A stretch of 64,000 nucleotides of DNA from Bryum argenteum (lineage: Eukaryota > Streptophyta > Bryopsida > Bryales > Bryaceae). Below are positions 1 to 12,142 of this stretch, one piece after another. Both the position numbers and the translations under genes were made by a program. Below the pieces are notes generated by a model. That model searched no databases. It saw only the letters and a list, made by a program, of their open reading frames with translations, and was not told the DNA's origin. Position 1 is the stretch's first letter, and each line of letters opens with the position of its first letter. The stretch spans positions 7,794,727 to 7,858,726 of the forward strand of contig CM073327.1 of NCBI GenBank assembly GCA_037043015.1, read 5' to 3'.

Positions 1-1418
1 TAACCTATAATCGAACACCCTATTGTATGTACGCATGAGGTACATTAAGAGAGCTCAAATCTTCATGAAAGCAAGAATTTGACATGCACACTTTTTGGAG
101 CTCTATTAATCATCACTGACAAGTACACAATAGCTTCTACAAACCACATGACCATAGACTCGCTGCAAACATTATAGGGTGTCACATTAGGGTACCATTT
201 TAGGAACACCTATATTTCCAATTTCAAAAATTCATAACTCGTTGTAAAAAAGTCCAAAAATGATGATTCCACTTGCCATAGCTTTATCCAGATTTTCCGC
301 ATGCACTAACATTGCATGCAATGGTAACATGCTTGTAGCTTTTCCATGCTGAAAATTGCACCATTTTTTGTCACCTTACTATAACCGTGCACACCACCTA
401 AAATGGAGCTCATTCATTGTTTTTGTCTTACACACGAGCTAGGTGTCTTTTGCTTGTTAGATAGTCTTTCTCCCAATTCTTGCCAACGGCTACACTGTTC
501 GTTACTTGTTCCTCAGTTCATTAACCCTTAAAGGTCCTCAATGGGCAGCCCGAAATTGGATCTCAGCATCTTTTGGACTTGGGCAACATGAATAGTGCAC
601 TTTTTGAACTTGGGCAGCATGACTGAACCAATCAATGATGAGTTTGCAACCTCCTACAAGGTTTTGTGCAATCCCAACCTACCTACCACAATCCTTACAA
701 AGCACAAATCACTCATACAAATTGCGTTTTGAATTGTAGGATTTCACTTTGTAGATGCATCACAGAAAGGTGACGAGAATGATATAAAAAAATAAGTGAA
801 AAATTGAGAATCAAAAGCGCTACAGGCAAGATTCTGTTGGAAAATAGCCCGAGGGGCGGACAGGCACCTTCAAGGGTTAAGCATCCCACCAGTTATTAAT
901 AGTGTCAGGGTATGAGCACCACATTATATAGGTCTACATTACATGCAAGGGCGACGTTAAAATAGATATTGAATGTTACCTCATGTGACGACAAACCTAC
1001 TGACATCATAACACCACATTAGTGGAAAGGTGGTTTGAGTAAAGCCACTAGTAAAGCCATAGTGATATAGTACGCATGTGGAGTTGCAGGGTTCTGTCCT
1101 TTGCTTTTTCAGCAATTTCATACCTAGTACCAAAGAAGCTTCTATGAAAGCCTGGTACCTGTACTACAAGGACAATCCAATCAGCAGGAATTTTAAAAAA
1201 ATTTAAAAAAAAATTAAAAAAAAACTAAAAAAAATATATGAAGGTAAGAGTCTTTTACTCTTAAGAAAGAGAATGTTAGACAGCATATTCTGAACATATT
1301 CTGCCATGCACATGTTGTTTCATTGCACACAATAAATATACCAGATATCGAATTTGCTTGAGCAGTAGGCAGCATTTATTGATACATTCATAAGGTATGA
1401 ACACCTATTTTCGTGCAT
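1..1418. repeat. Dispersed repeat R1, copy 1
   Basis: Non-coding sequence that recurs in the window near 13.8-16.3 kb, 34.8-35.5 kb, 49.0-51.8 kb and 55.0-56.6 kb. The clearest shared block is at 175-275 (starts TAGGGTGTCACATTAGGG), matched near 14380, 35045 and 49225. The copy is split by a TTAA-flanked MITE at 525-876. I see no coding capacity and cannot assign a class; it may be a degraded DNA transposon. An A-rich tract lies at 1190-1235. Confidence 0.6.
525..876. mobile_element. TTAA-flanked MITE (family A, copy A1)
   Basis: A 352-bp insertion flanked on both sides by TTAA (521-524 and 877-880). Its ends are CCCTTAAAGG and, inverted, CCCTTGAAGG. Its first ~250 bp match the right end of the 11.3-kb element (inverted) and its last ~90 bp match that element's left end, so it looks like an internal-deletion derivative. 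The paralogous R1 copy at 14895-14930 lacks the insert. It contains two ~31-bp subterminal repeats and a small hairpin (GCCC-GAG-GGGC) at 847-857. Confidence 0.8.
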
Positions 1419-1435
1419 TTAACCCTTAAACGCCC

Positions 1436-1458
1436 AAGGTGACCCGAGGGGTCACCTT
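1436..1458. other. Subterminal hairpin of the 11.3-kb element
   Basis: Perfect 10-bp stem (AAGGTGACCC / GGGTCACCTT) with a GAG loop, starting 13 bp inside the terminus. The related MITEs have a hairpin at the same place with a different stem (60694-60710 and 847-857), so the fold rather than the sequence appears to be kept. It may be a transposase-binding or end-recognition structure; that role is inferred. Confidence 0.6.
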
Positions 1459-1950
1459 CCAACAGAATCTTCTATGTAGCTCTCACTGTACTCAACTTTT
1501 CTCTTATATTAACACAGAATTAGGAATTTTTGCACTTGGGGGTAGAATCATGCACTTGCAAATGGATGGTTCAAAAAATCACATTTAGTGAAATTAGGTG
1601 TACCATTTCATCCTTGAATGTCGTATCCTATTTTAATATCAAAATTCTAAAGAAACATTCATTTCTGGTAATTATTGAACCTCATGATTGGATGCAATGT
1701 ATCTTGAAAATTTTCATGTGTAGCATTCATTTCCCAGAGTTTAGACTCCTTCAAGTGGTATAAATGGCCAAGTTATCCAAAACTTTATCGCATCTTTGTA
1801 ACAAAAAAGACATATAATGTATAAGAAATATAATACTTCTAAAACTCCTTTAGTTAGCAACCATAATTTATGATTACCACTAAAATAAACTTACACTGCT
1901 AAAAGTACACAGTCTCTTCTCTAAATATTTATTTCTCCCTAATCTCTATA

Positions 1951-4900
1951 CTAATAACGGTCTATATCATTTTGAAGGCGTTCGTTATCTATGTATTCAA
2001 CTTGCATTGCAATGTATGCTAGAAGGTGTGGTTTTGCAAAAGTTGGAATTTTGATGTTTCGCTCCGTTGAAACACCGTGTATTGGAATACAAAGTTGTTG
2101 CGGTTCTTTGGTTCTTGCATGTTGTGTTTCATCCACCCATGAATAAATCGATGCTTCTTTCTCCACCCATCCATGTCTTTCACCCGATGGCTCCCACTTT
2201 GACTCCATGCAATTCGAATACCGTTGTCTATCAAGAACCGATGATATTTCTTGGGATCCCCTCCATTGCGGCCAGTACCACACTACTTTCATTTTTGTTG
2301 CCCACCTTCCATGACCAAATTCCAAAACTTTTCCAATATAAAACGGTACACACCGCTTGAACTTCCGTGGGATCCACCGTCAGTAGCTACAAAGTGTCCA
2401 ACCTTCACATCATCATCCGGACAAAAATGGGTAAACGGAGCTTCTCCGTTCTGCAGTGTAATTAGTACATGCGACTCTAGTATTGAAGTTCTACGTCTTG
2501 TTGGTGCTCTTGTCGCAGCTCTCTCTTCGATGGTCTCTCCCTCTACGAGGACCAAAATATTGCCTTCGCTCGATCGTGGCATTGTTCTCATTATAAGATC
2601 CACCGTGCTCGTGTCCAACGTTCCATCTTGATTTTCGATAGAAGTTGCGGTGCATTTACGGTTGCTCTGTTTGGGCTTTGATTGTCTTACGGCCAAAAAG
2701 GGGCATTTGTTGCCGTGCTCCTATCTTGTTCGGAAAGTGTTCCAAATAATCGCCAACCACTTTGCTTGATCAATGGCTTCCAAGTTCTTCTCCACGTTTT
2801 GGAATCGTTCTACACACTTCTCCTTGTAGGCCACAAAATCTTCTAATGCCCTTAGTTCCCTTGCATCATTTTAAATACCTCGGCTAGCATTGGCTTCGCG
2901 GCTCTAGTAGGCATTGATCTCAAACATGGATGCCCATCCGCTGGAACCCAAGCATCTTTACGAAAAAGTCTTAGATCATCTCGAGGCATTCCACCCACCA
3001 TGTAAAATCGCATGTGATGTGGGAACGTTATGCCGATCAAAGTATCGCCACCTCTGAGCAAATGAGGAGTGATGAAAGACTTCCAATCCCTCACATTCTC
3101 TAAATGCCTCGCACTCACATACGCTTCGGTATACGAGGTTCCTCTCTCGACTAGTGATAGTAACTCCTTCATAGAATCAATGTCGCTCCTCTTTAACGTA
3201 TTTGAAATGGTACTAAAACGTTGGTCTATATCTTCGTGTGTGTGCCCAACCAATAGAAAACATAGCCCCACCTCTTGAAAAAACCCCATACCCACTAGTG
3301 CAGCACACAAGGCGAACATGTATATGTTCTTGTTCTCCCGCGTCGTATTATCCGCTTGAATTCGTAAAGTTGGTGGCAACATTCCTTTCCTTCTCTTCAC
3401 ATCCGTAATAACATGCATCAACGAGGTAACAACTTGATTGCTATCGTGCTTGTGGTGTGCATCGAGCCATACATCTGCATAGAGGCCAATCCCGTGCACA
3501 AGCACTCCGCATAGGTGTGTCTTCACGAACCGCCATTCATTCAATGTTTTTCACTGTTTGCTTCATCTTTGGCACCATTGTTGTATTTTGGTCCATCCCA
3601 TCTACGATTATGCTCATGAAAAGATCTGGAGTTATGATAGCTGACCTTTTGAAAATCCAATAATCTCGACGCTCTTCCATTTGACGGTTAATGTGTACCA
3701 AAAACAATTTTTTGATTTCTGCCTTGGCCGCCTCATTCGTTGTGGATTCCATGCCACATTTGTACTCCCAGCAATGAAAGCACTTTGAAAACCTTGAGAA
3801 TGGTGGAATTTGCACGTGGGGAAAGTCACCCTCCACATTTTGTGAAACGAACTTATTGATATTGGATGTCCATCAACTAGCTTCTTCACCTCCTCATTCA
3901 CATAATGAAAGACATCAGTTTTTGTCGTATTCATTGGCAATAGTATCAACGGCAATATTGCATCGTCTGATCTTCTCTTCACTTGTCGATGCGGTTGGGT
4001 ACACCCCACTTCATTGACAAACACCGCAAAACTTTCTCGTGCTGCAGATATCTTCCCTTGCTCCTTCTGCTTACCATTATTCCCATGTACGCCAACTACC
4101 TTTCCATACAGTGATCGTGCTTGCTTGAGTTGTTTGAAACGCCTTTGGGAGTATCCTAATGCTCGAGCATAGCATGCGTTGCATACACGATGACCATCAA
4201 GCTTGGTGTCAAACTTTTCCTTCCGTTTGGTATTTGTTCGTGTGTAAAATGAATTCAAGATTTGCATGATCCATGTAGCTCTGCTCTCATACTTTTGTGC
4301 CCATGCCATGTACCGATTGTCCAAAATTACTCTCTCGTTCACATGCTTCAAACAATTTAATGTACAACCTCCTGTGACCTTTCTTTGCCCGTGACGCTTT
4401 CAATTGTTACTTTTGTTTTGCGCGATTCCCCCTTCTCCGTACTCTTGTTGGTCGACTCCTCCGGTTTTGCATCGAATATTTTCTCCGAGGTCTACCTTCC
4501 ACCAAATCCTTCCACTTCAAATACACCTCCAACACTAGATTGTGACTCCGGTGTCACTGGTAATGATCGTTCCCCGACACTGCTGCCCACTAGGTTGCTT
4601 TCAGACATCCGAATCGGCATTCCATGATTAACTTCATCGTCGAAATCAAACGCAGATGTTCCCACATTTTGAAACGTAAATGATTGCCTTTCCTCTAAAC
4701 CAATGTTTCTCTGTGGCAATCCACATTTTTTTCGCAAGTTTGACGCCTTCCAACGAATGACCAAACCTACACATTGTTCAAGGCGTTCTCCAACAACTTC
4801 ACCAACCCAAAGTGAACCTTGAAAGACTTCCGTTACACACACTGCAACCTCGTCCGGGGTTAATTTCAAATAATGTAATTCCATCCCTAGTTTGTAGGTT

Positions 4901-5118
4901 TGATCTACGAATCCTTGCCCTACCAATACGTCGTCCTCTATAAGAAGCTCTACAACTCCATCTGGCGTACTCAAGTTCCGTTGCTCTCCAAGAGTTTGTC
5001 TGTCAAAGTCTGTTGCAAGACTACGTACAAGTCTTCTACCCACCGTATTTGTTCTTGTTGTGGGAGGTGCTACATTTTGATACCCAACAACCGGACTTCC
5101 AAAACCCAAATTCTCCAT
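1951..5118 (-). pseudogene. DUF7869-type transposon protein, broken
   Basis: Reading 5118 to 1951 on the minus strand, homologous protein segments follow one another in shifting frames. The 5118-4492 segment (starts MENLGFGSPV, acidic) ends at a TAG near 4484. The 4351-3840 segment has CNACYARALGYSQRRFKQL, which resembles the conserved Cys-containing N-terminal region of DUF7869 proteins. The 3836-3537 segment has FSRFSKCFHCWEYKCG, a Cys-pair motif. The 3544-2852 segment has IQADNTTRENKN and LVGHTHEDIDQRF, the family hallmarks, with candidate acidic residues D65, E70, D105 and D107 of that segment. A C-terminal tail continues in pieces to 1951. At least four frameshifts and two stops break the gene. 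DUF7869 proteins are widespread uncharacterised proteins; an RNase-H-like/transposase role is an inference from these acidic and His motifs and from the element context. The gene is divergent from the plus-strand gene of the same element. Confidence 0.7.
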
Positions 5119-6527
5119 CTTTATCTACCAACAAGAAACCCACAAACACTATGTCATTCATAATGTGAAGCTTAGAAATCTCAAGGTAAGCATTGTTTTT
5201 CAAACTCTACTAATAATGTCCAAATCATCAGGTTCACTTGATTTTGAACCACAAATTGATGTAATACCTATGAGATCCTAGTTGGACACTTTGGATGACA
5301 AGCTCAAATTCATTAAGAGACCAAAACTTATTGATAGCATTCAATATTGGGAGATTTGGATTAGGTTGAACTCCGAATCACGTGTAGGTTTTTTGCTACA
5401 AGTTACAAAGTTGAAGAAGACCATATGAACGTATAGCATGCAATATATGAAGGTAGCTCTATTTTGAGAGACTTAAAACGTGAGGTATATTTTACAACTC
5501 GAAGCCAATTAAATTCCAAATACCCGATAAGGGTGTTACACATGCCACAATCTTTAAAAATAAAACTAGTAAATTTTGTATAGTGTATGACATACACTCT
5601 ATATGTCTCGCATATGGAAATGTCATTATGTCGTAAGAGACAAAATTACATATTTGTCAAGATCTTTGATTCTAAGCATAAATTATTATTAGTATAATAT
5701 GTGCATGCCCCTTGTACCTCAAAGCTTGTAATCACGTATGGAAATTTATAAAGAAAACTACTAGAACACTACTAGGGATTTGCAAGGTTTTTTGGAAATG
5801 TTGTCCAAGCAAAACAACATCTTGGTACTTGCTCTAGCAATTTTTCCAATTTTAAATACTTAAAATAGTAAACAAAGTTTTTCATCAATATAATAACTTT
5901 ACTTATTTTTGTAGGAACATTACTAAAGCAAGACCTAGGACATTCCTTTACTTGCGTAGCGTTTGACAAAAAAACGTAGAGAATCCCCTTTTAATTTTTG
6001 GTAATGTAAAAATGTATATTTTGGTTTGATAATACAAATGAGAGTAGATTATAATACGAGGTTGTCTACATGATTTTAATTCACTATAAAATGTCATATT
6101 TATGGAAATTCTATTTTATTTCTAAAAAAATTGAAAATCGTCGAAGGTGCTATTAATATAGTGCTACCGGCGCTCCCAAAAAATTTCAAGTCAATATCAT
6201 CAAATTTGAGTAAATTAGAGCCATACAGACTTGGGAATCTCACAACACAAAAGTAAACTAAAATTTGAAATAAACGGTTGCTTGAAATATTTTATGAGAA
6301 TACTACATGCATGTTATTTATCCATACTAAATAACATGAAGATGCAACTTCCCAATGCAAATATTAGAGCAAACCATAGAAAGTAATAGAAAATAGAAAA
6401 GGAAAAGAAAAGAACAAAAACTAGAAAAAAATCAAAATAAAAAATCAAATAAAAATAAGAAAACAAGATCAATTACTAAACAGAAATGAAAAAAAAAATT
6501 TAAAAAAAAATAAAAAAAAATAAAAAA
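5119..6527. other. Upstream spacer inside the 11.3-kb element
   Basis: AT-rich non-coding sequence between the minus-strand DUF7869-type gene and the GC-rich centre. It contains A-rich tracts near 6370-6530 and no open frame worth calling. It presumably holds the 5' leader and promoter of the minus-strand gene, but I see no clear TATA box for it. Confidence 0.4.
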
Positions 6528-6780
6528 AAACCTGCCGCCCTGCGGCAGCGCAGACCTCCGCACGCGCGGAGGGGTGCTGGCCGGCAGCAGGCAGGCTGCC
6601 GCAGCAGCTGGTCGGCAACAGCTGGCTGGCTGCCTTGCCGCAACAGCTGGCCGGCAGCAGGCTGGCTGGCTGCCTTGCCGCCTGGCTGCCGGGCAGGCTG
6701 GCTGCCTAGCCGCCGCCCGCCGGGGCAGGCTAGCCGCCGCCTAGCCGCCGCCCGCCCGGGCAAGCTAGCAGGCATGGGGA
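6528..6780. repeat. GC-rich imperfect repeat block at the centre of the 11.3-kb element
   Basis: About 250 bp of very high G+C in otherwise AT-rich DNA. It is built from permutations of GGCTGCC, GCCGGCAGCAGG, GCTGGCTGCCTTGCCG and TAGCCGCCGCC. Inverted motifs (GCCGCCCTGCGGC, CCGCACGCGCGG) allow folding. It sits directly upstream of a TATA box, between the two divergent genes, so a promoter or insulating role is plausible. The apparent 100-residue reading frame on the minus strand here is a composition artefact. Confidence 0.7.
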
Positions 6781-6843
6781 GGGTATAAGTACCCCTCCCC
6801 ACATTTTATTTTCATCAGTTGAAAATTTGCAAATACCTTGGAG
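6781..6843 (+). promoter_or_regulatory. TATA box, leader exon and splice donor for the plus-strand gene
   Basis: TATAAG at 6784-6789 lies between inverted GC blocks (GGGGAGGG before, CCCCTCCCC after), so the TATA box sits in the loop of a potential hairpin. A short leader follows and ends at GGAG|GTGAGA (donor at 6844), a good plant donor. The gene's coding segments resume ~1.1 kb downstream. Transcription start and splicing are inferred. Confidence 0.5.
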
Positions 6844-7926
6844 GTGAGATTTTTTTGAAACAACAAGAACTAACCACCATTTCAACCTTTTATACCAAAC
6901 AAATTAGGGTTTCATGATTAAGAATCTAAATTTTACATGTTTTTTCAAGTTCATGTAAGTTTTCTTTTACAATGTTAGGGTTTCATTGCAAATTAATGTT
7001 TTTGTAATTTTAGGGTTTTGTATTTTATTTTATTTTTTTGGTTGTTTCATTGTTTTTTGTGTTTATATAAATTTTTCATGAGATACTAGGGTTTCATTGC
7101 AAATTTATTTTGGAGCTTTAAGAATTTCCATAGTTTGATTTTTTTTAAATTTTTTTTTTTCTTTTTTCTTTTTTTTTCTCTTCTTCCATATTGTTGTGGT
7201 TTTATAGATTTTTGTGGTTTATTTTGGAATTTTAGGATTTTATTGCAATGCTTTTATGTGGTTATGAGATTTTGTGTCGTTTGTAGTTTTTGGACTTTTT
7301 GCTATTTTTGTAGTTTTTCTTTTTTAGCAATTTTAGAATTTCATTTCAAGAATATTTTCAAGTTCTAGGTTTTTTGTTTGATTGTGGGTTTTTGTGGTTT
7401 TGGTATTAATTGTTGTATTTTGAGCTTTGAAGTTTCTTTCAAGTTTTAAATTTTCTATTAAATTAAAGCTTTATGTAACTCATGACTTTCATTGCAAAAT
7501 CATTCTTTGAATTTACTTGTGATGGTTTGTAGCCTTGAGGTTTTTTGTAATTTGTGGATTTTTGTGGGTATAGATCTTTTTTAGAGTTTTTTTAGTTTTG
7601 ATATTTGATTTTCCAAAACCTACAGAAAAATTCAGTCAACTCAAAAGTTATATGTGTTTGTGAAATCATTATTTCTTACAACATTGTTAAATTCTATCTT
7701 TCAAACTTCTAGAAAATAAACAAATAAAATTACTTTTACAAAAACCAATGTAAAAGTACAAACTTTTATTTTTTTTCATTTTACCCACTTTTAAAATAAT
7801 AAATATTTATAAATATATTACATTGATAAATGTAAATTATCACATGATAATTTAGTACTTAAGAACTTTATTTTTTATATATATACTGATTATCGTTTGT
7901 TTATTAGATATATCTACACAAAGAAA
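6844..7926 (+). other. Probable T-rich leader intron with telo-box-like repeats
   Basis: A strongly T-rich, G-poor plus strand, as expected for a plant intron, between the putative donor at 6844 and the first coding segment near 7927. The phrase TAGGGTTTCATTGCAAAT recurs near 6977 and 7089, with related copies near 6905 and 7012. TTAGGGTTT is the inverse of the plant telo-box AAACCCTAA, an element known from leaders of growth-related genes. I could not fix the acceptor. Confidence 0.45.
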
Positions 7927-10900
7927 CATGACACCTCAAAGTCAATGGAGTGAAGCGGGTGGATGATATTGGCTCCAAACAAGGACCAAGCTCGATTATG
8001 GATTTGGACTACCCGTTGGTACGTGGTCAGGAGATTTGTGCAATCGGCAAGGACGTCGGGCAAATTGAGAAAATTGTAGCGATTCCAGAGGGGTTGGTTC
8101 AAGTGAAAGTCCGAACTCGTGCACATGTAGTGACCCTATACAAGATTGAGAAGGGGAATATGCTGGCAAAAATTCCTAACTTGTTGTTTGAAGCTGCAAA
8201 ACCGCTCCGAACATTGCGCTCTTTAGCATCATTTTGGAAAGGTTTGACTGAAGACGTGAGAATGGAACGTACTGTTGCCATTGTGAAAGCTAGGCAGTGC
8301 AATCCTGAGGAGATATTGGAACTGAGAAATCAGTATATTCAGCAAAGAAGGGATTTAATCGAAAGCGGCAAAGACGACCTAACGTGGCAGATTTCGTGAG
8401 TGTCGGAGCAGAAGATCACATGGACCTCACACTAGTCCTGATCGATCGTATGCAGATGTGGTTAGTAATAGAGTAAGGAATGATATTCTATCACAACCAG
8501 GGCATGTCACACATCCAATGCTACAAACAGAGCCGGTAGAGGCACCTTCTTCACAAACACAACCTCCAAGTGCCACGAGACCAACACCAACACGTATACT
8601 ACAGAAGTGGGTCCGTCTTCTAGCGTGAGGAGGGCAAGAAGTGCGGACGTGCTTCTACTCAAAGTCCAAAGATCAACATCACGTGTGCCAAATGTTGCGG
8701 TATCGAGGGGAAAACAATTCAAGTGGAGGAGGAATATCACGAGGACGACCAAAAGTTCAAAAGCAGTGACATAGTGGAGCTCCAATTACATGCCAGTTCG
8801 AGCGCTCATAATATTACTACTCCTACGAGTATTAATATTTCAAGGAGTCAAGTAAAGACTAGCTACATCGATAGCACCAACTCGGGACCGGCGGCAAATC
8901 AACTAGAGGACGTGGAAGACGATCACCCACATCAAGAGCTCCACAAACTCAAACACCTTCGCTAGAAGGCAAGCACGTGTTGTACAACAAAACACAATAC
9001 TAACAAACTCCCGAGGAGCGGAGAAAGAGGGGCGGGGATCGAAGATTTGGACAACCCTTCTTCCGATGAGGAAGAACCAAGAGAAGTGGAGAAAAGTACT
9101 AAAGGCCCTCTGATTGCATTCCCAACAGAGGAGGAATTTAAAGTGGATATGTGTGGGGATGGAGGCGGTGTTTAAGATTCGCACGGAGAATGTACGGCGT
9201 GCGATAAGTCAAAACCAACCATCGGGCATTGTCAAAGAAGCGTATGGCTGAGATATATGAACGTCTACGGGGAGATGATGAGGACCTCGTGTCCCCCATT
9301 ACACTTCGGCCAGTTGCATTTCTTGAAAAGAGAGTGGATGGTGATGACAATATAGTAGAAAAAGAGGTTCCATTCAGGAAGGAGGATACAGTGGACCATT
9401 TCAAAACCGTATTTGAGAAGTATCAAAGGCAACAAGACAATACAATGGGCATTTTAAAGACGGAATGGTTACGAAATGCAATAATATAGGAACCGGTGGA
9501 TGGGCAACACATTATAGAAGCATGCAAGTTTGCAAAACAACAATTGGCGGCCCAAAGACTCTCTCAAGAAGAATATGCAAGTATATTTGCAGAACGGGCA
9601 GCAAAATTTGTTGTATACAACAACCCTCAGTTTTACATTGAGGCCTCTGTGCGGATCAATGCAAAAGCGATTTTAGAGAAAATTTTACATGTCACTCTGA
9701 AGACCAATTGGTGAAGCTCGGGTAGATCTCGGAGTCTTGTAGGAAACCCAATGCGGAGGTGAGCTCACGACGCCAACCGGGCCAAAGCAGCAATAGCTAT
9801 GGCGGCTAGTCTGTTGCATCTTAGCGTCTGATGACTTCTTCACGGAGCCTTTGGGACTAGTGGCAAAACGGATGTTGGATTGGACTAGGCGTGCGTGGAA
9901 CGAGAATGAAGAATGCTACAAAGCTATTTTGGAGGTGTCTGAAGACTACGAAGATGGTTGTTTATGGTATAGTAAAGCGGATGAGAAAAAGTGGAAGAAG
10001 TATCTAAGGAGAAGGGGTTGGATAGTACGAGGATCTAAGACCAAAAAGACCAAAGATGGAGAAAACATGGTTGAGGCCTTTAACAAGGGTACCACCTGAG
10101 GAGTACCTACAATTGGCTAAGGAGATGGTAGCTAAACCTATTGTAAATGGAAAGAGGAATTCCCGGAGTTCTATTTCAATAGGGCTCATAGGGGTTGTAT
10201 GGAAAAAAAACAAACTCTCGAATGGATAGTAGATCGACTACAACGTCGACGCGCAGTTCAAAATGCATTGCGGTGGTTGATAGTATCTAAAGGAATGGAG
10301 CACCCAACATCCATGGAAGATTTTTACAACATAGATGTTGTGCGATGCAGTGGAGAGAAAGGCAAGAGGCGGTTTCAAGCGCTTGCGGAGGAAATAGACA
10401 AAGACATGAAGAATACTTGGTCAATGCCATCCGTGAAAACCGTGGGGAGTTTGGTTAAATTTGGAGAGAAAATCAACGCCCATGTGAAACAACATTTCGA
10501 AGACGTGAATGTTGGTGGTAGAGGTTCGAAGGTTTGGGAATAAGAGGGAGATCAAGAGGAAATTTCCGATGGGATTGGAGAGTTGATGTCAAGCAAGGAG
10601 ATGAAGACCATAGTGTGAAACGATTCCAATCGGAGGCGATTCAGGATTCTTTAGTGATGAATACCATGAAATGCAAATGCCTTGTTTGTGGGTATTCGAT
10701 TGTCGAAGGGGAGTATGGATGGCGGGACAAAGCTTGGACAAGAGGAGAATACAAAAGCGTCTTCGTAAGGTGCGAAAGTGGATGAGTAAGATTTTAAGGT
10801 GGACTATAGTCTTTTTATTTCCACCAGAGAAACCTATGGCGACGAGATGCGATGATGTTACTGGGTGACATAGAAGGAATGACGTGCGTGAGAGGGATTT

Positions 10901-12142
10901 GGGCGTTCCAATCGGACAACCGTTAAAGATTACAAAAAAGAATTTTAGGGAGGCGCGGGGTTAGACGCAAAGTCAAGCGCTTGGAAATATTGTAGTGTTG
11001 ATGGAACACCCGTTGATACAGAGAGCTATCAAGAATTTGCCAAGAAAAAGATGTACTCCCAACCCTTTTTCTGGACTCTTGGACAGCTGGAAGGGTGCCT
11101 TCAAGCGTTGACAAGCTAGAGAGAGATCCTATGGAATTGCGTAGACTTGTTCAATCGTATTTGCATCCTAAATGGACGTTGGTGGCAATTGGGATTACGA
11201 CATCCATTCCGGAGATACTGACAGGTGGATTCGAAGGGCAACAAATTTTTGTCTTCGATCAATCTCAAGCCCGAACAACATTTTTGTACAATACCCTAGT
11301 ACAAGAATTCAAGGGCTTCATGAGACAATCACCACCACAAAATTTGGCAGACGTAGCAGGACCTTCAACAGTACATGCGCAGAGGATCATCGAAGATGAA
11401 ATTGAAGAGGGAGATGAAAGAGATTACGAAGAAGAATCAAGAAGAAAGAAAGGTTCATTACAACCGATGAAGATGATAGTGATGATCATGTTTCCGATGA
11501 TTCTCGACGTGAGTCGAGAATCTTTGGAGCCATTGGAGAGAAGACGGAAGACGGTTGTACAATCGGCAATAGTAGATGATGATACCCAACCAAGAACAAC
11601 GAACGCATCGAGGATGAGGACGGCGAGTACCAATGATGGAGGGGCGGAAGAAACTCGAGACCACACTGATGCGGTACCTAGAAGTCGGTTGGTAGAGGAG
11701 GGTATTATTGAGAAAGTCATGGTAATAGTCCAATTCATAGAGCGCATCAAGAACCGGTTCTGAGGATTTACCGCTACCAAAGAGAGAGACAACGTCTTCG
11801 CAATCACCTTTTGAATGGGCAAACACCGAGCACGCAATGATCCTGGGAATGAGGGTTTCTACTTCAATCCGGAGGGTGAGGTTTCGCCGCATTGGTGAAG
11901 AAGGCAACCATACTTTTGTGGAGGCATCGTCTATTTTGGAGGAAAATTCGGGGTTGGAACGAGTGCCATCCGGGTGATAGATGCTATGGTGGCGGAAGGG
12001 GCAATGGATTATGCGGACCCCTCGATTCCATGGGAGATGCGGCCACGTGAAGGGCGAGGAGTTACACCTGTCATCAGAGAGGAGCAACCGCAATCTGAAA
12101 GTGTCGAGTTAATAGCGGAAACTCCTCCAGACTTGCATTGAT
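7927..12142 (+). pseudogene. Unrecognised second gene of the 11.3-kb element, broken
   Basis: Successive protein-like segments on the plus strand, interrupted by stops and frameshifts: 7950-8399 (149 residues, with PLVRGQEICAIGKDVG), 9229-9489 then an in-frame TAG and 9496-9714 (with PVDGQHIIEACKFAKQQL and YIEASVRINAK), 9851-10099, 10199-10543, 10534-10868, 11095-11763 (with HPKWTLVAIGITTSIPEI, then a Glu/Arg/Ser-rich tail) and a short tail to ~12142. Codon use is even and the segments keep order, so this is probably one large protein of more than 1,000 residues. The DGQH phrase recalls the DGQHR/ParB-like motif, but that is only a faint resemblance. I do not recognise the family. Its position in the same element as the DUF7869-type gene suggests an accessory or co-transposase protein (inference). 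No intact start was found: the ATG at 7928 and the long frame at 7950 are out of register. Confidence 0.5.

Noticed and set aside
6500-6802. 100-codon frame on the minus strand (Pro/Ala/Gly/Arg-rich)
   Set aside because: Arises from the GC-rich repeat block; low complexity, no domain, and ends in a Phe run from an A tract.
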